The notes beneath the pieces were generated by a model. That model had not been told where the DNA came from. It made no database searches and saw only the letters and a program-made list of their open reading frames with translations. A stretch of 59,217 nucleotides of DNA. Source: an uncultured Oscillospiraceae bacterium. GTDB lineage: Bacteria > Bacillota > Clostridia > Oscillospirales > Acutalibacteraceae. The DNA lies in contig CABULH010000021.1 in NCBI GenBank assembly GCA_902492455.1, forward strand, positions 1-59,217, given 5' to 3'. The position numbers and the translations under genes are program-made. Each line of letters opens with the position of its first letter. The first letter of the stretch is position 1. Of this stretch, positions 51,947-59,217 are shown one piece after another.

Positions 51947-54357
51947 AGCAATTGCGGCAAGGAGATTTATTCCGCGCCATCGGCAATATTGACGACAGCT
52001 ATATAGAGGAAGCCCTTCAGCCCGCGGCCCAGCGAAAGATCCGACCGATTCGCTGGGCGGTTCTGGCCGCCTGCCTGTCCCTGGCGGTGGGGATCTCCGT
52101 TCTGGCCCCCCTCCTGCTGATGGATGGCTCTTCCTCGGTTCTCTCTTCGGGCTCCTCCCCCACCCCCTCCGGCGGCGAATCCCTTCGTCCGCCCATTTCA
52201 GATCAAATCCCCGCCTGGTATGCACCCGGCGAATTAACCGCCCGCTCCCTCACCTATGCCGACGGTCAGCTCCGCCTGACCGCCGCTGCGGAACCGCCTT
52301 CTCCCGCCCCCCTCATTGTCCGCTCCGGCGCGGCGGCGTCTTCACGCAAGCTTGCGGATAACCGGGAGATCGCCATCCCCTCCGATGCCCGGGTAATCGA
52401 TTGTTACAACGCCTCTCTTCTGCAGCTGGATCCCCAGTCGGTAGAGGGACATGCAGGATGCAGCGGCCTGTTCTATGACACGGAAGCCGGAACCCTGGTG
52501 TGCCTTTCTGAAATCCTGAAAGAAAAGCTGGGCGGCAGCCTGCCGGGAAACAGCTCCCTATCGATAACAGCCTACAACGGGGAATACAACCGCTGTTTGT
52601 TCCATATACAGGGAGACGGCGGCCGCTCCCGCCAGGATTACAGCTATGACCTTTCCGCCGACCGGCTGATCCAGCTCCCCGCCGTGGTGGGCGAAACAGA
52701 TACCGTGGCCGCCCTGTTCCCGGTATACAGCCCCGACCTGCGGACCATGGCGGCGGTGGATGCCAAAGACACAAACCGGCCCGCCGCCCTTTACCTGGTG
52801 CGGATTGGAGAAGATACTGCGCAAGCCGAGCAGATCGCCGTTTATGCGGACGAATATGTGGAGCCTTATAAACATCTGCTCTTTTCACCCGACAGCCGCT
52901 ACCTTGTTTACGCGCTTCCCGACCGGGAAAGCTATCCCCTGGTGGGAAGCACCGCGGGAGAGTGGATCATGCGGAACCTGTCCACCGGCAGCGAATGGCG
53001 GGGCAAGGGAAAGATTCTCCGCTTCACCGCGGACAACACGGCGGTAATCGTCCGCACCGAGACCGCGGTAAAGGTGCTGGATGTTGCCAGCGGAAAGGAC
53101 ATCACCGAAACCGCCGTTCTGCAGGAGTGGGAAAAATGGGAGCTTCTCGCCGTTGATAATGGAAACAACTTCACCGGCAGCCGCTTCCGGCTGACCCTGA
53201 ACCTGCTTTTCGGCAGCGATACGTGCGTCCTCAAAGAGGACGTCGGCGCCTATTGCTTCAGCGACGGCTATCTTTATACCTACTCCCAAGGCGATTATGC
53301 GGCGGAGTGTCTCTCCATTATCACCGGGGAATCTTTCCAGGTGCCGGTAGATCCATCCTATGTCCAGCAAACCACCGGTCTGCCGGAGAATGTTCTGGTT
53401 CATCACCAGCTTTACCTGAGCAACGACGGCACCCGGCTGCTGCTGCGCTATTCCACTTCCGCCCGGGATCCCAACGCTGAACTGTCCCAGTATGCTCAAG
53501 ATTATAATCTGCCGGATCTTGGACGACTGTTCGACACCTACGGCAGTCTGGCGGAAATGGAGGCATATTTCCGCCGGGGCATGAATCCGCCGGATCTGTC
53601 CGCCGCTGGCACAGGCCCGATTCCCTCTGGTATGCCCGCGGATGGAACAAGTACGATTCCCTTTGTGCAGCAGCCGCAATATTTCTACTTTGAAGGGGAC
53701 GGCTACGCTTGTGTAGTCCACCGCACCAGTCAGCCGGAACAGCTTCTTCTGTTTGTGGACGATTATCGGGACAACACCTTTTCCATCTATACCAGCTACG
53801 CCCGCCATACCAGTTACTGGCCCATCCGGGACAAGACAGGACCTCTTCGCAAAGCCCTGCCGGCGGACGTGAAGCGGGCGGGGAGCATCCCCCTGTATAC
53901 CTCTCTCCCAGCCTATGAGGATCCCATCGACCTCGCCGCTTATTACACCGGCGGCAAATTCAACGAGGAAAAGATGCACAAACGGGAACTGGACTTCGAT
54001 CTCATACGGGCACGGGCGTCCAATGCGACCATTTCGAATTACTTGCAGCCGGAACCCGGCGGCTGGTATATCGGTTATGACATTTTCGATATCTCGCCCC
54101 TGGAGGAAGCCCTGCAGATCGCCGCTTCCCAACCGACCATCGGCTGGGTAACCCTCCAGGCCGAGCGGGAAAGCAAAGGCTGTACCTTGGAATATAAGAT
54201 TGTAATCAGCGGAAACGGGGAAATCCTGGAATTTACCGTTGGGCGGCTGGCAGACGGCCGGGGAATGCTGGTATACAACAGCTGTTACCGTACCCTGGAC
54301 GACCACGAATACCAGCGGATCATGGAAATTTGCGACGCCTTGTACGCCGCCCGATGA
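51943..54357 (+). CDS. membrane-anchored probable anti-sigma protein (804 aa)
   Basis: A short cytoplasmic N-terminus (MKQLRQGDLFRAIGNIDDSY, about 33 residues), one membrane helix (WAVLAACLSLAVGISVLAPL at about 38-58), a Ser/Pro-rich linker, then about 720 extracellular residues. That part has beta-propeller-like repeats (LLFSPDSRYLVYALPDRESY, ILRFTADNTAVIVRTETAVK) and a C-terminal domain. Translational coupling to the sigma gene points to anti-sigma function, with the large outer part as sensor. I see no standard zinc-binding anti-sigma motif, so this role rests on context. It is much larger than usual. Confidence 0.7.
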   Translation: MKQLRQGDLFRAIGNIDDSYIEEALQPAAQRKIRPIRWAVLAACLSLAVGISVLAPLLLMDGSSSVLSSGSSPTPSGGESLRPPISDQIPAWYAPGELTARSLTYADGQLRLTAAAEPPSPAPLIVRSGAAASSRKLADNREIAIPSDARVIDCYNASLLQLDPQSVEGHAGCSGLFYDTEAGTLVCLSEILKEKLGGSLPGNSSLSITAYNGEYNRCLFHIQGDGGRSRQDYSYDLSADRLIQLPAVVGETDTVAALFPVYSPDLRTMAAVDAKDTNRPAALYLVRIGEDTAQAEQIAVYADEYVEPYKHLLFSPDSRYLVYALPDRESYPLVGSTAGEWIMRNLSTGSEWRGKGKILRFTADNTAVIVRTETAVKVLDVASGKDITETAVLQEWEKWELLAVDNGNNFTGSRFRLTLNLLFGSDTCVLKEDVGAYCFSDGYLYTYSQGDYAAECLSIITGESFQVPVDPSYVQQTTGLPENVLVHHQLYLSNDGTRLLLRYSTSARDPNAELSQYAQDYNLPDLGRLFDTYGSLAEMEAYFRRGMNPPDLSAAGTGPIPSGMPADGTSTIPFVQQPQYFYFEGDGYACVVHRTSQPEQLLLFVDDYRDNTFSIYTSYARHTSYWPIRDKTGPLRKALPADVKRAGSIPLYTSLPAYEDPIDLAAYYTGGKFNEEKMHKRELDFDLIRARASNATISNYLQPEPGGWYIGYDIFDISPLEEALQIAASQPTIGWVTLQAERESKGCTLEYKIVISGNGEILEFTVGRLADGRGMLVYNSCYRTLDDHEYQRIMEICDALYAAR

Positions 54358-54376
54358 TAAACCGGACAATAAGAAT

Positions 54377-54408
54377 TGCCCTCCCGACCAATGAAGGCCG
54401 GGAGGGCA
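54377..54408. repeat. hairpin after the anti-sigma gene
   Basis: TGCCCTCCCG and CGGGAGGGCA, 10-bp perfect arms with a 12-nt loop. The tail is G-rich rather than T-rich, so termination would be weak. Confidence 0.55.
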
Positions 54409-54460
54409 GGGGGGTCAGGTGATCTTATTTCCCCATCCTGCAATGGAAGGGAGCTCCTAT

Positions 54461-55261
54461 ATGAAGAAGCTGATCATATGGATAATCATATTCTGCCTGG
54501 CATCGGCTCTGTGCGCCTGCAATTCATCCAATTTGAACAGCAGTGGGGTTTCAAGCGATTCGGCAACAATGATTATCAAGCAGTATACATGGGATGGATG
54601 GGGTATCCTATCAAAAGAAATAACAGGAGCCTTTGCGCAAACGCTTATGGAGTCGCTCGACAATTTACAAGCAACGGAAGAATACGTTAAAAAGATTTCC
54701 GACAGGGCCATTCAGGATGGTTCTGTTGGCATTGATCTTCCGACAGAACGCGGTACAATGTGGATAGAAGCAAGGAATAAAATCTACCGCATAAAGCCGG
54801 ATTACAGCCAAATATGTCTGGTAGAATCCCATCTCGGCAAGGGGCAGATTTTGATTCTGTCAGAACAATGCCGAACGGAAATCCATGACGCGTGGTTTTA
54901 TTGGCCATATGATTGCTGGGACGGAATCTACGAGAATGGCAAGCTGGACATCTATCATCGTTATGCGGCCGCTACCAATATAACAGCTGCAATTAAAGAA
55001 ATACATGTGGAAAATACTGATGACCCGGAAAATTCCCTTAGAGTTGAATTGCTTTCCAGTATAGATCAATCCCTGAGCATTTCTTTGATGTGCCAACAAA
55101 GTGACGATAATCTTGCCAGAGGCGATAGGAAGGACGTATCCTTAAAGGCCGGAGAACCGCAGGAGTTGGAAATGACCTTTGGCGGATTCAGACATTGCAG
55201 CTATTATGTGACGTTCTTGGCAGGAAATACCAAACTATATATAACCATCCATCTTCCATAA
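54461..55261 (+). CDS. putative lipoprotein (266 aa)
   Basis: ATG 54461 with AAGGGAG 7 nt upstream starts MKKLIIWIIIFCLASALCAC, a lipoprotein signal peptide, with Cys 18 or 20 as the lipid site. The rest is a beta-rich domain with QYTWDGWGILSKE and WFYWPYDCWDGIYENGKLDI. No family is recognised. Composition is more AT-rich than the anti-sigma gene. The stop codon is directly followed, in the same frame, by the 5'-truncated transposase, so the end of this gene lies at an insertion or rearrangement point and its C-terminus may be altered. Confidence 0.65.
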   Translation: MKKLIIWIIIFCLASALCACNSSNLNSSGVSSDSATMIIKQYTWDGWGILSKEITGAFAQTLMESLDNLQATEEYVKKISDRAIQDGSVGIDLPTERGTMWIEARNKIYRIKPDYSQICLVESHLGKGQILILSEQCRTEIHDAWFYWPYDCWDGIYENGKLDIYHRYAAATNITAAIKEIHVENTDDPENSLRVELLSSIDQSLSISLMCQQSDDNLARGDRKDVSLKAGEPQELEMTFGGFRHCSYYVTFLAGNTKLYITIHLP

Positions 55262-55996
55262 ATTCAGCTTAAAGAAAAGCAACTGGTGACGGCGCAGGAT
55301 GTGCAGGACATGCTCAAAGAGATGTCCGCGGACACTCTGCAGGAGATGCTGGAGGCGGAGCTGGATACGGAACTGGGCTACCCGAAAAATGGGAGCAACC
55401 CGGAGACGGGCAGCAATCGCCGCAATGGACACACGAAGAAAAGCGTGCGTTCGGAGTATGGTGAACTGGAACTGGAGGTACCGCGCGACCGGGACTCCGA
55501 AGCCATTAAAGTTCGTTACCCCAACACGGAAATTCAGAAATGCGTTGTCCATCAAATCCGCAATTCCATTCGCTATGTGTCCTACAAGGATACGAAAAAA
55601 CTGCTGGCGAATCTCAAGCTCGTCTATACCGCGCCCACGGAGGATGCGGCCTTGTCCGCCCTGGATGATTTCGAGAAAATATGGGGAACCAGGTACCCTC
55701 TGGTCGTTCAATCCTGGCGACGCAACTGGGACGAAATTGTCACCTTTTTCAAGTATCCTCCCGAAATCCGCAAGCTGATTTACACCACCAATATGATTGA
55801 AAGCTACCACCGCCAGTTCCGCAAGGTGACCAAAGGCAAGGCCGTTTTCCCCAACGACGAGTCTTTGCTGAAATTGCTTTATCTTATCACCCATGATGTC
55901 ATGCTCCGCTGGACTGGCCGCATTCACTACTGGGGGCAGATTCTCCTACAGCTTTCCGTTTTCTTCCCCAACAGGGTCAAGTCTTTTCTCTGCTAG
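55262..55996 (+). pseudogene. IS256-family transposase, truncated with internal deletion
   Basis: Two pieces of an IS256-type transposase are joined in frame. The N-terminal part, TAQDVQDMLKEMSADTLQEM through ELEVPRDRDSE (to about 55500), runs straight into AIKVRYPNTEIQKCVVHQIR. About 150 residues are missing, including the region that holds the first two catalytic Asp residues. The C-terminal Glu region (YTTNMIESYHRQFRKV) remains. The normal length is about 400 aa. The 5' end lacks a start with ribosome site. It cannot catalyse transposition itself. Confidence 0.85.
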
Positions 55997-56375
55997 GCAT
56001 TAGCACAATTCTTGATAGACCGATAGAACCCCAGGAACATCCCGTTATTGTAATAATACTCCGTGGTGATGGAATCCGCAACCCGGTGGAAGATCTTTTT
56101 TGTCCGCTGGCCGTTAATATCATACTCATAGTCCGCCGATATCGGTCCCTTGCTGAAACCGGTCAGCTGCCTCCCGTTGCTCCAGGCAACGCCTGCGAGC
56201 GCCGCCGGTGGCGGATGCAGCGAGCAGGGGTTGGCGCTGCGGTCGGCGATTGGCTAGGCGGCTTGCCGCCGCAGACAGAGCCGGGCACCGCAAGGGGTTC
56301 ATCCCATCCCGGTATTGCAGCGGATTCCCAATGGTATCGTAGGTGCCGTTTCCACCAGTATTTCGTCTACGCCAA
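55993..56375 (-). pseudogene. broken Rhs/YD-repeat fragment with a GC-rich insertion
   Basis: Reading the minus strand gives Rhs-type peptides in two pieces: NGTYDTIGNPLQYRDGMN (about 56375-56296) and WSNGRQLTGFSKGPISADYE followed by YDINGQRTKKIFHR (56184-55993), ending in TAG at 55993. Between them lie about 110 bp (56185-56295) of GC-rich, hairpin-prone DNA that is not Rhs-like, including GGCGGC/GCCGCC. This explains the gene-free stretch 55997-56425. It is a remnant of a large wall-associated or secreted Rhs protein, whose C-terminal tip survives upstream on this strand. Confidence 0.7.
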
Positions 56376-56389
56376 TCTATAAATAAAGT

Positions 56390-56420
56390 CCCCCAACCGC
56401 ATTGATTAGGCGGTTGGGGG
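56390..56420 (-). terminator. terminator of the candidate immunity gene
   Basis: CCCCCAACCGC and GCGGTTGGGGG, 11-bp perfect arms with a 9-nt loop, followed on the minus strand by GACTTTATTTAT. Confidence 0.75.
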
Positions 56421-56425
56421 ATTGG

Positions 56426-56905
56426 TCATAATAAAAATCTCTCTTTCAAATATTTGTCTATGATTATTTCAGGGTTTTTCTCTTTGCCAAGTTCAATTAC
56501 CTGTTTCCATGCTTCAAGATAATTTTCAATGTTATAATCAATATATATCTTACCTCGTGACGTGTGAATGACCATCATCTCGCCAAATGCTCCAAAAGGT
56601 AAGCCACTTCGTTCCAATCGTCTAATATGATGCCATGCAAAATTATCATTTACTTCTCTCCGATGATATGCAATCCCCTCTTCAGAAATATTAACATATG
56701 CATCGTACTCACGAACAATTTTATACGAATAGAATGCACCACCACCAACAATAAATATCGATGTAGCAATTACACGTTGAACATTATTAATAAATAGAAT
56801 ACATACTATAATTCCTCCCATAATGATAATAATTGAGCAAAGAAAAGTCATAAATAATTTTTTTCTATTAATCTTATATTGATTCAAATGAGCACCCCCA
56901 AGCAT
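56426..56905 (-). CDS. membrane protein, candidate immunity to the Rhs tip
   Basis: A 159-aa protein when read from ATG 56905; a TTG at 56887 with GGGGGTG upstream is an equally plausible start. Two membrane helices (FLCSIIIIMGGIIVCILFI, VIATSIFIVGGGAFYSY) are followed by a soluble domain of about 90 residues with the pattern of a PH-like or YcxB-type fold (ISEEGIAYHRREVNDNFAWH, RGKIYIDYNIENYLEAWKQV). It starts 5 bp after the Rhs tip, is equally AT-rich, and ends in a terminator. That is the standard position for an immunity gene. The role is inferred from position. Confidence 0.65.
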   Translation of the reverse strand: MLGGAHLNQYKINRKKLFMTFLCSIIIIMGGIIVCILFINNVQRVIATSIFIVGGGAFYSYKIVREYDAYVNISEEGIAYHRREVNDNFAWHHIRRLERSGLPFGAFGEMMVIHTSRGKIYIDYNIENYLEAWKQVIELGKEKNPEIIIDKYLKERFLL

Positions 56906-56909
56906 CTTA

Positions 56910-57611
56910 TTATTTAATGCCCAAATTAGTATATAAGGTATCCTGAACATACCCTATAGCTATACAGCCCACTGTGGATACCGCTACATAAGTACCTAAT
57001 GCAGCTAACATCCCCCAACCAGCAGGATTCCAGCAGTTTGCAATAGCAACTGCTGCATAACCTACACCTATTCCAGCAGCAACACCACCCAGTTGAATCC
57101 CTGTTTTGACAACTCTCTGTCCGTTAGTATTACCATTATTCGCTGTCCAGGTATTTCCTATATCTAAGGATGTTGTAAAAACTGTCAGTGCTTTACTTGA
57201 ATAATTTAGTCCTTTTGTCAATGTAGGATATGCTTCCATTTCAAATCCTGATTTTGGTGATAATCGAATTAAGCCATCATCTACATATCCAGGTACTGTC
57301 TTACTTTGTTTGCCCAATAAATGTTCTGTTGCACCCAATGTAGTATCTACAAGATCAGAAAGAAGATCATTTGTCGATGGAATAACAAAATCGGATTGTG
57401 GAACAGTATTCCACCAGCTTGTATCAGGAAGATCAATGAGGCCATAAGAAGGACATTTTCCAGGCCCCGGACAAGGCCCAATAAATCCTACCGGACAATT
57501 ACCACTGTAGTCCACCTGCATAACCGGGTTATTGCTACAATAAGTAAACAGATTATAGGAGATTAAATCCCCGTTTGCACCCAACAATCCATCCGCATTG
57601 ATAATGCTATA
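56910..57611 (-). pseudogene. orphan Rhs core end plus C-terminal toxin-like tip
   Basis: The frame opens at 57611 after a TAG and reads YSIINADGLLGANGDLISYN then LFTYCSNNPVMQVDYSGN, the conserved end of the Rhs core, followed by a variable tip of about 195 residues. The tip has a Gly/Ala-rich hydrophobic stretch (GIQLGGVAAGIGVGYAAVAI, GMLAALGTYVAVSTVGCIAI). Everything upstream of the core is missing, so this is a displaced Rhs-CT cassette without its delivery part. I recognise no toxin family. AT-rich composition and a linked candidate immunity gene support the reading. Confidence 0.75.
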
Positions 57612-57640
57612 CTATCGCAGCGGAACAATCAGCGATTGAG

Positions 57641-58222
57641 GTGGCGGAACGGGTGTCTTTTGAGGCAAAATGGCACCTGCTGGCGAGAGTGGGAGTCCGC
57701 TGCTATATTCTGATTTCCAATGTATCGGGTGCAGTAAAAGTAGCCCCACTGCAAATTCTTCAATTTCCGGTGATACTGCCGCACAAGTTTCAGGACGCAG
57801 AAAAGTTCAATCTGCGGTTTTCGGACGCATCCGAGATCACGGAAATTGCGGACAAACTGCGGTGGTATCGTTACCAGAAAGGACTGCGGCAGAGAGACGT
57901 TGCAGACTACGCCGGGATAGACCGGAGCACCTACGTCCACTATGAGGAATACGGAAAAGACCTCTATCCGCCGGAGCACATGGAGAAAATCGCGCAGCTT
58001 TTTGAAGTGCCGGTCGATACGCTTCTGGATGACTACAATCTATTTTTGAGGAATGGTCAGAGCAACCAGATCAAGGCAATCCGAACTAAACTGGGGCTGA
58101 CGCAAAAACAATATGCGGACAAGCTGGGCGTCAGCCTTGGAAATCTCAAGCATTGGGAGCAAAACCGCAAGCAGATTTTCAAATCCACATGGGAGAAGTA
58201 TTTCAAGCAGATGGAATCATAG
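57641..58222 (+). CDS. double helix-turn-helix (XRE-type) regulator
   Basis: The 193-aa frame starts at GTG 57641; the true start may be further in, as no clear ribosome site precedes it and the first 65 residues look unlike a domain. Two HTH units follow: KGLRQRDVADYAGIDRSTYV (near 85) and LGLTQKQYADKLGVSLGNLK (near 155). Such regulators are common in conjugative elements of Firmicutes. The gene begins about 30 bp after the point where the Rhs remnant is cut off, so the junction of old and newly arrived DNA lies near 57610-57640. Confidence 0.78.
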   Translation: MAERVSFEAKWHLLARVGVRCYILISNVSGAVKVAPLQILQFPVILPHKFQDAEKFNLRFSDASEITEIADKLRWYRYQKGLRQRDVADYAGIDRSTYVHYEEYGKDLYPPEHMEKIAQLFEVPVDTLLDDYNLFLRNGQSNQIKAIRTKLGLTQKQYADKLGVSLGNLKHWEQNRKQIFKSTWEKYFKQMES

Positions 58223-58266
58223 CAAAACGAGCAGACCGGCGTTCAATGCTGGCCTGCTCGTTTGCT
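58220..58266. terminator. bidirectional terminator
   Basis: AGCAAAACGAGCAG and CTGCTCGTTTGCT pair with one bulged A. It lies between the HTH gene and the converging 58-aa gene. Confidence 0.75.
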
Positions 58267-58271
58267 ATGTA

Positions 58272-58448
58272 TTATTGCTGCGCTTTCAGATGCTTCACGG
58301 CGGCGTCTACCAATTCCAGCTTCTGCTCCGTGGAGCAGGGCAGCTTCTGGACAGTTTTCAGCACCTGCTCGGATTGGAACTTCGCCAGCTCCTGCCTAAG
58401 CTCCTGCTGCGCCTGCTTTGATTTCGGGAAGATCAGAAACACTTCCAT
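58272..58448 (-). CDS. small helical protein (58 aa)
   Basis: ATG 58448 follows AAGGAGGG by 6 nt. The 58-aa product MEVFLIFPKSKQAQQELRQE... is almost wholly helical and charged (QVLKTVQKLPC, KLELVDAAVKHLKAQQ). The strong ribosome site and clean frame make it convincing. It lies on the same strand as the Cys-rich VLP and RepA-like genes and probably belongs to the same mobile element. Its function is unknown. Confidence 0.7.
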   Translation of the reverse strand: MEVFLIFPKSKQAQQELRQELAKFQSEQVLKTVQKLPCSTEQKLELVDAAVKHLKAQQ

Positions 58449-58590
58449 GGCTGCCCTCCTTTCCAGAGCGTTTTCTGCTTCAATCTATGCGCGTGTTCCG
58501 GCTGCTATGTAGACAAATAGAATTCGATTTCAGGGCTGTGAGGAAAATCGTATTGCCGCGCGGTTTTGGCGGTGCGGGAATGCTTGCCAT

Positions 58591-58992
58591 TCAAGGGCTT
58601 TTCGACCCTGAATTGTCTACGCCCGAGCGCCGTTTACGGGCGGACTTTGATTTCTGCTGACGGTGGATGTCCTTGGCGCAGGCAGGACAGTATTTTGTCC
58701 TGCCGGAGCGGGCGAGAATGCCCGTGCCGCAGACTTCGCAGCGGCGGAGTTTTTTCGGGCTGAGAATGGCCTGTTCCAGCTTTGGCTGTCGCGGCAGCAC
58801 GGCACGGCGAAACCACCGGCAAAGTAGGCTTCGAGAGATGTGTTGCGGGCAGACACCGTCCAACAGCAGGCAGTCGCCATCCAAGAAGTTGCAGCAGCGC
58901 TTTGTAAGGCCGCGCACGCTGCGGAACTGTCCTGGCGTCAAGCGGAAGAGCGTGCCATCCGGCAGCCGCTCGATGGGGTCAAGCTTGTACAT
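58591..58992 (-). CDS. cysteine-rich VLP domain protein
   Basis: ATG 58992 follows GGAGGG by 7 nt. The 133-aa protein has RCCNFLDGDCLLLDGVCPQH, then SRSLLCRWFRRAVLP, and a C-terminal zinc-ribbon-like CEVCGTGILARSGRTKYCPA followed by CAKDIHRQQ. This is the Cys_rich_VLP pattern, a small family found on conjugative elements and plasmids of Firmicutes. It overlaps the end of the RepA-like gene by 14 bp. It probably binds metal, and its role in the element is unknown. Confidence 0.85.
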   Translation of the reverse strand: MYKLDPIERLPDGTLFRLTPGQFRSVRGLTKRCCNFLDGDCLLLDGVCPQHISRSLLCRWFRRAVLPRQPKLEQAILSPKKLRRCEVCGTGILARSGRTKYCPACAKDIHRQQKSKSARKRRSGVDNSGSKSP

Positions 58993-59217
58993 CTTCACCC
59001 TCCTTTGCGATGAGCTTTGCATCTGACGGGTAGTTCAGCGTGATGAGGGCGGGCTTGCCCAGCCCCTGCTTTTTTCGGATAATCAAGCCGCTGTACTCCA
59101 GTTCCCGGAAGATCCGCGTGGCGCTCTGGCGGCTGCGGTGGAGTTTGGTTTGTGCCTGCTCTAAGGTGAAGTACAGCCGAATCGTGCCGTCCGGCTCGAC
59201 GTAGCCGTTCTGCCGGG
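58979..59217 (-). CDS. RepA-like replication initiator, C-terminal part (cut by window edge)
   Basis: The minus-strand frame reads QNGYVEPDGTIRLYFTLEQA, then QTKLHRSRQSATRIFRELEY and SGLIIRKKQGLGKPALITLN, the end of the winged-helix RepA_N-type domain of plasmid and conjugative-element initiators. It stops at 58979, inside the start of the Cys-rich VLP gene, so the two are coupled. The N-terminus lies beyond 59217. It marks the window's right end as part of a mobile element. Confidence 0.8.
   Translation of the reverse strand, partial: RQNGYVEPDGTIRLYFTLEQAQTKLHRSRQSATRIFRELEYSGLIIRKKQGLGKPALITLNYPSDAKLIAKEGEDVQA

Noticed and set aside
1..59217. tRNA, rRNA and riboswitch genes
   Set aside because: Looked for cloverleaf ends and known riboswitch cores by eye and saw none; a covariance-model scan would be decisive.

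Overview
The window looks like a chromosomal stretch of a GC-rich, spore-forming, gut-type member of the Clostridia (Oscillospirales/Ruminococcaceae-like). The pointers are Gram-positive style ribosome binding sites, a BclA-like spore-surface collagen, small Cys-rich and Pro-rich proteins of the kind found in spore formers, NrdR, a DUF6514-like protein, glycan-foraging lipoproteins, and a type I-C CRISPR-Cas locus with the repeat end GATTGAAAT. The assignment rests on gene content only.

Layout. 1-6.5 kb: small surface or spore-type proteins, a 106-bp tandem hairpin repeat, a TauE/SafE permease, an AT-rich unknown, and a glycosyltransferase next to a collagen-like exosporium-type protein. This part ends in a possible IS200/IS605-derived mini-element. 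6.5-31.2 kb: sixteen minus-strand genes in a row for glycan use: two sets of carbohydrate ABC permeases with two very different binding proteins, a DUF5696 protein, an NHL/Yip1-like membrane protein, a triple CBM-like surface protein, two GH43-like enzymes, a PHP-domain protein, two GH110-like beta-helix proteins, a sialidase-fold protein and an (alpha/alpha)6 glycosidase. A divergent AraC regulator and two more catabolic genes (31.4-35.6 kb) complete the locus. No ABC ATPase is encoded here, so the permeases probably share one from elsewhere. 35.8-40.2 kb: housekeeping genes (nrdR, DUF6514-like, sugar isomerase-like, yjbQ, yccF-like, AI-2E transporter).

40.3-51.3 kb: a complete type I-C system, cas3-cas5-cas8c(with internal cas11c)-cas7-cas4-cas1-cas2, leader, and 29 repeats with 28 spacers. 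Two features stand out. The leader-proximal (newest) spacer matches 35 of 37 nt of this locus's own cas1, with the seed end and PAM altered. Upstream of cas3 lies a free-standing crRNA-like gene: a consensus promoter (TTGACA-N17-TATAAT), a degenerate I-C repeat starting at the predicted transcription start, a unique spacer, and a terminator. The first 11 nt of that spacer match, except at position 6, a site with the I-C PAM TTC about 85 bp away, between divergent promoters. This looks like a Cascade-guided regulatory RNA of the CreA/CreR kind and is the best candidate for an undescribed system in the window.

51.4-55.3 kb: an ECF-type sigma factor translationally coupled to a large membrane-anchored probable anti-sigma protein, then a lipoprotein. 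55.3-59.2 kb: a scrapyard and accessory boundary: an internally deleted IS256 transposase, broken Rhs fragments, an orphan Rhs C-terminal tip with a candidate immunity gene, and then genes typical of integrative conjugative elements or plasmids (double-HTH regulator, a 58-aa protein, Cys-rich VLP protein, RepA-like initiator) running off the right edge.
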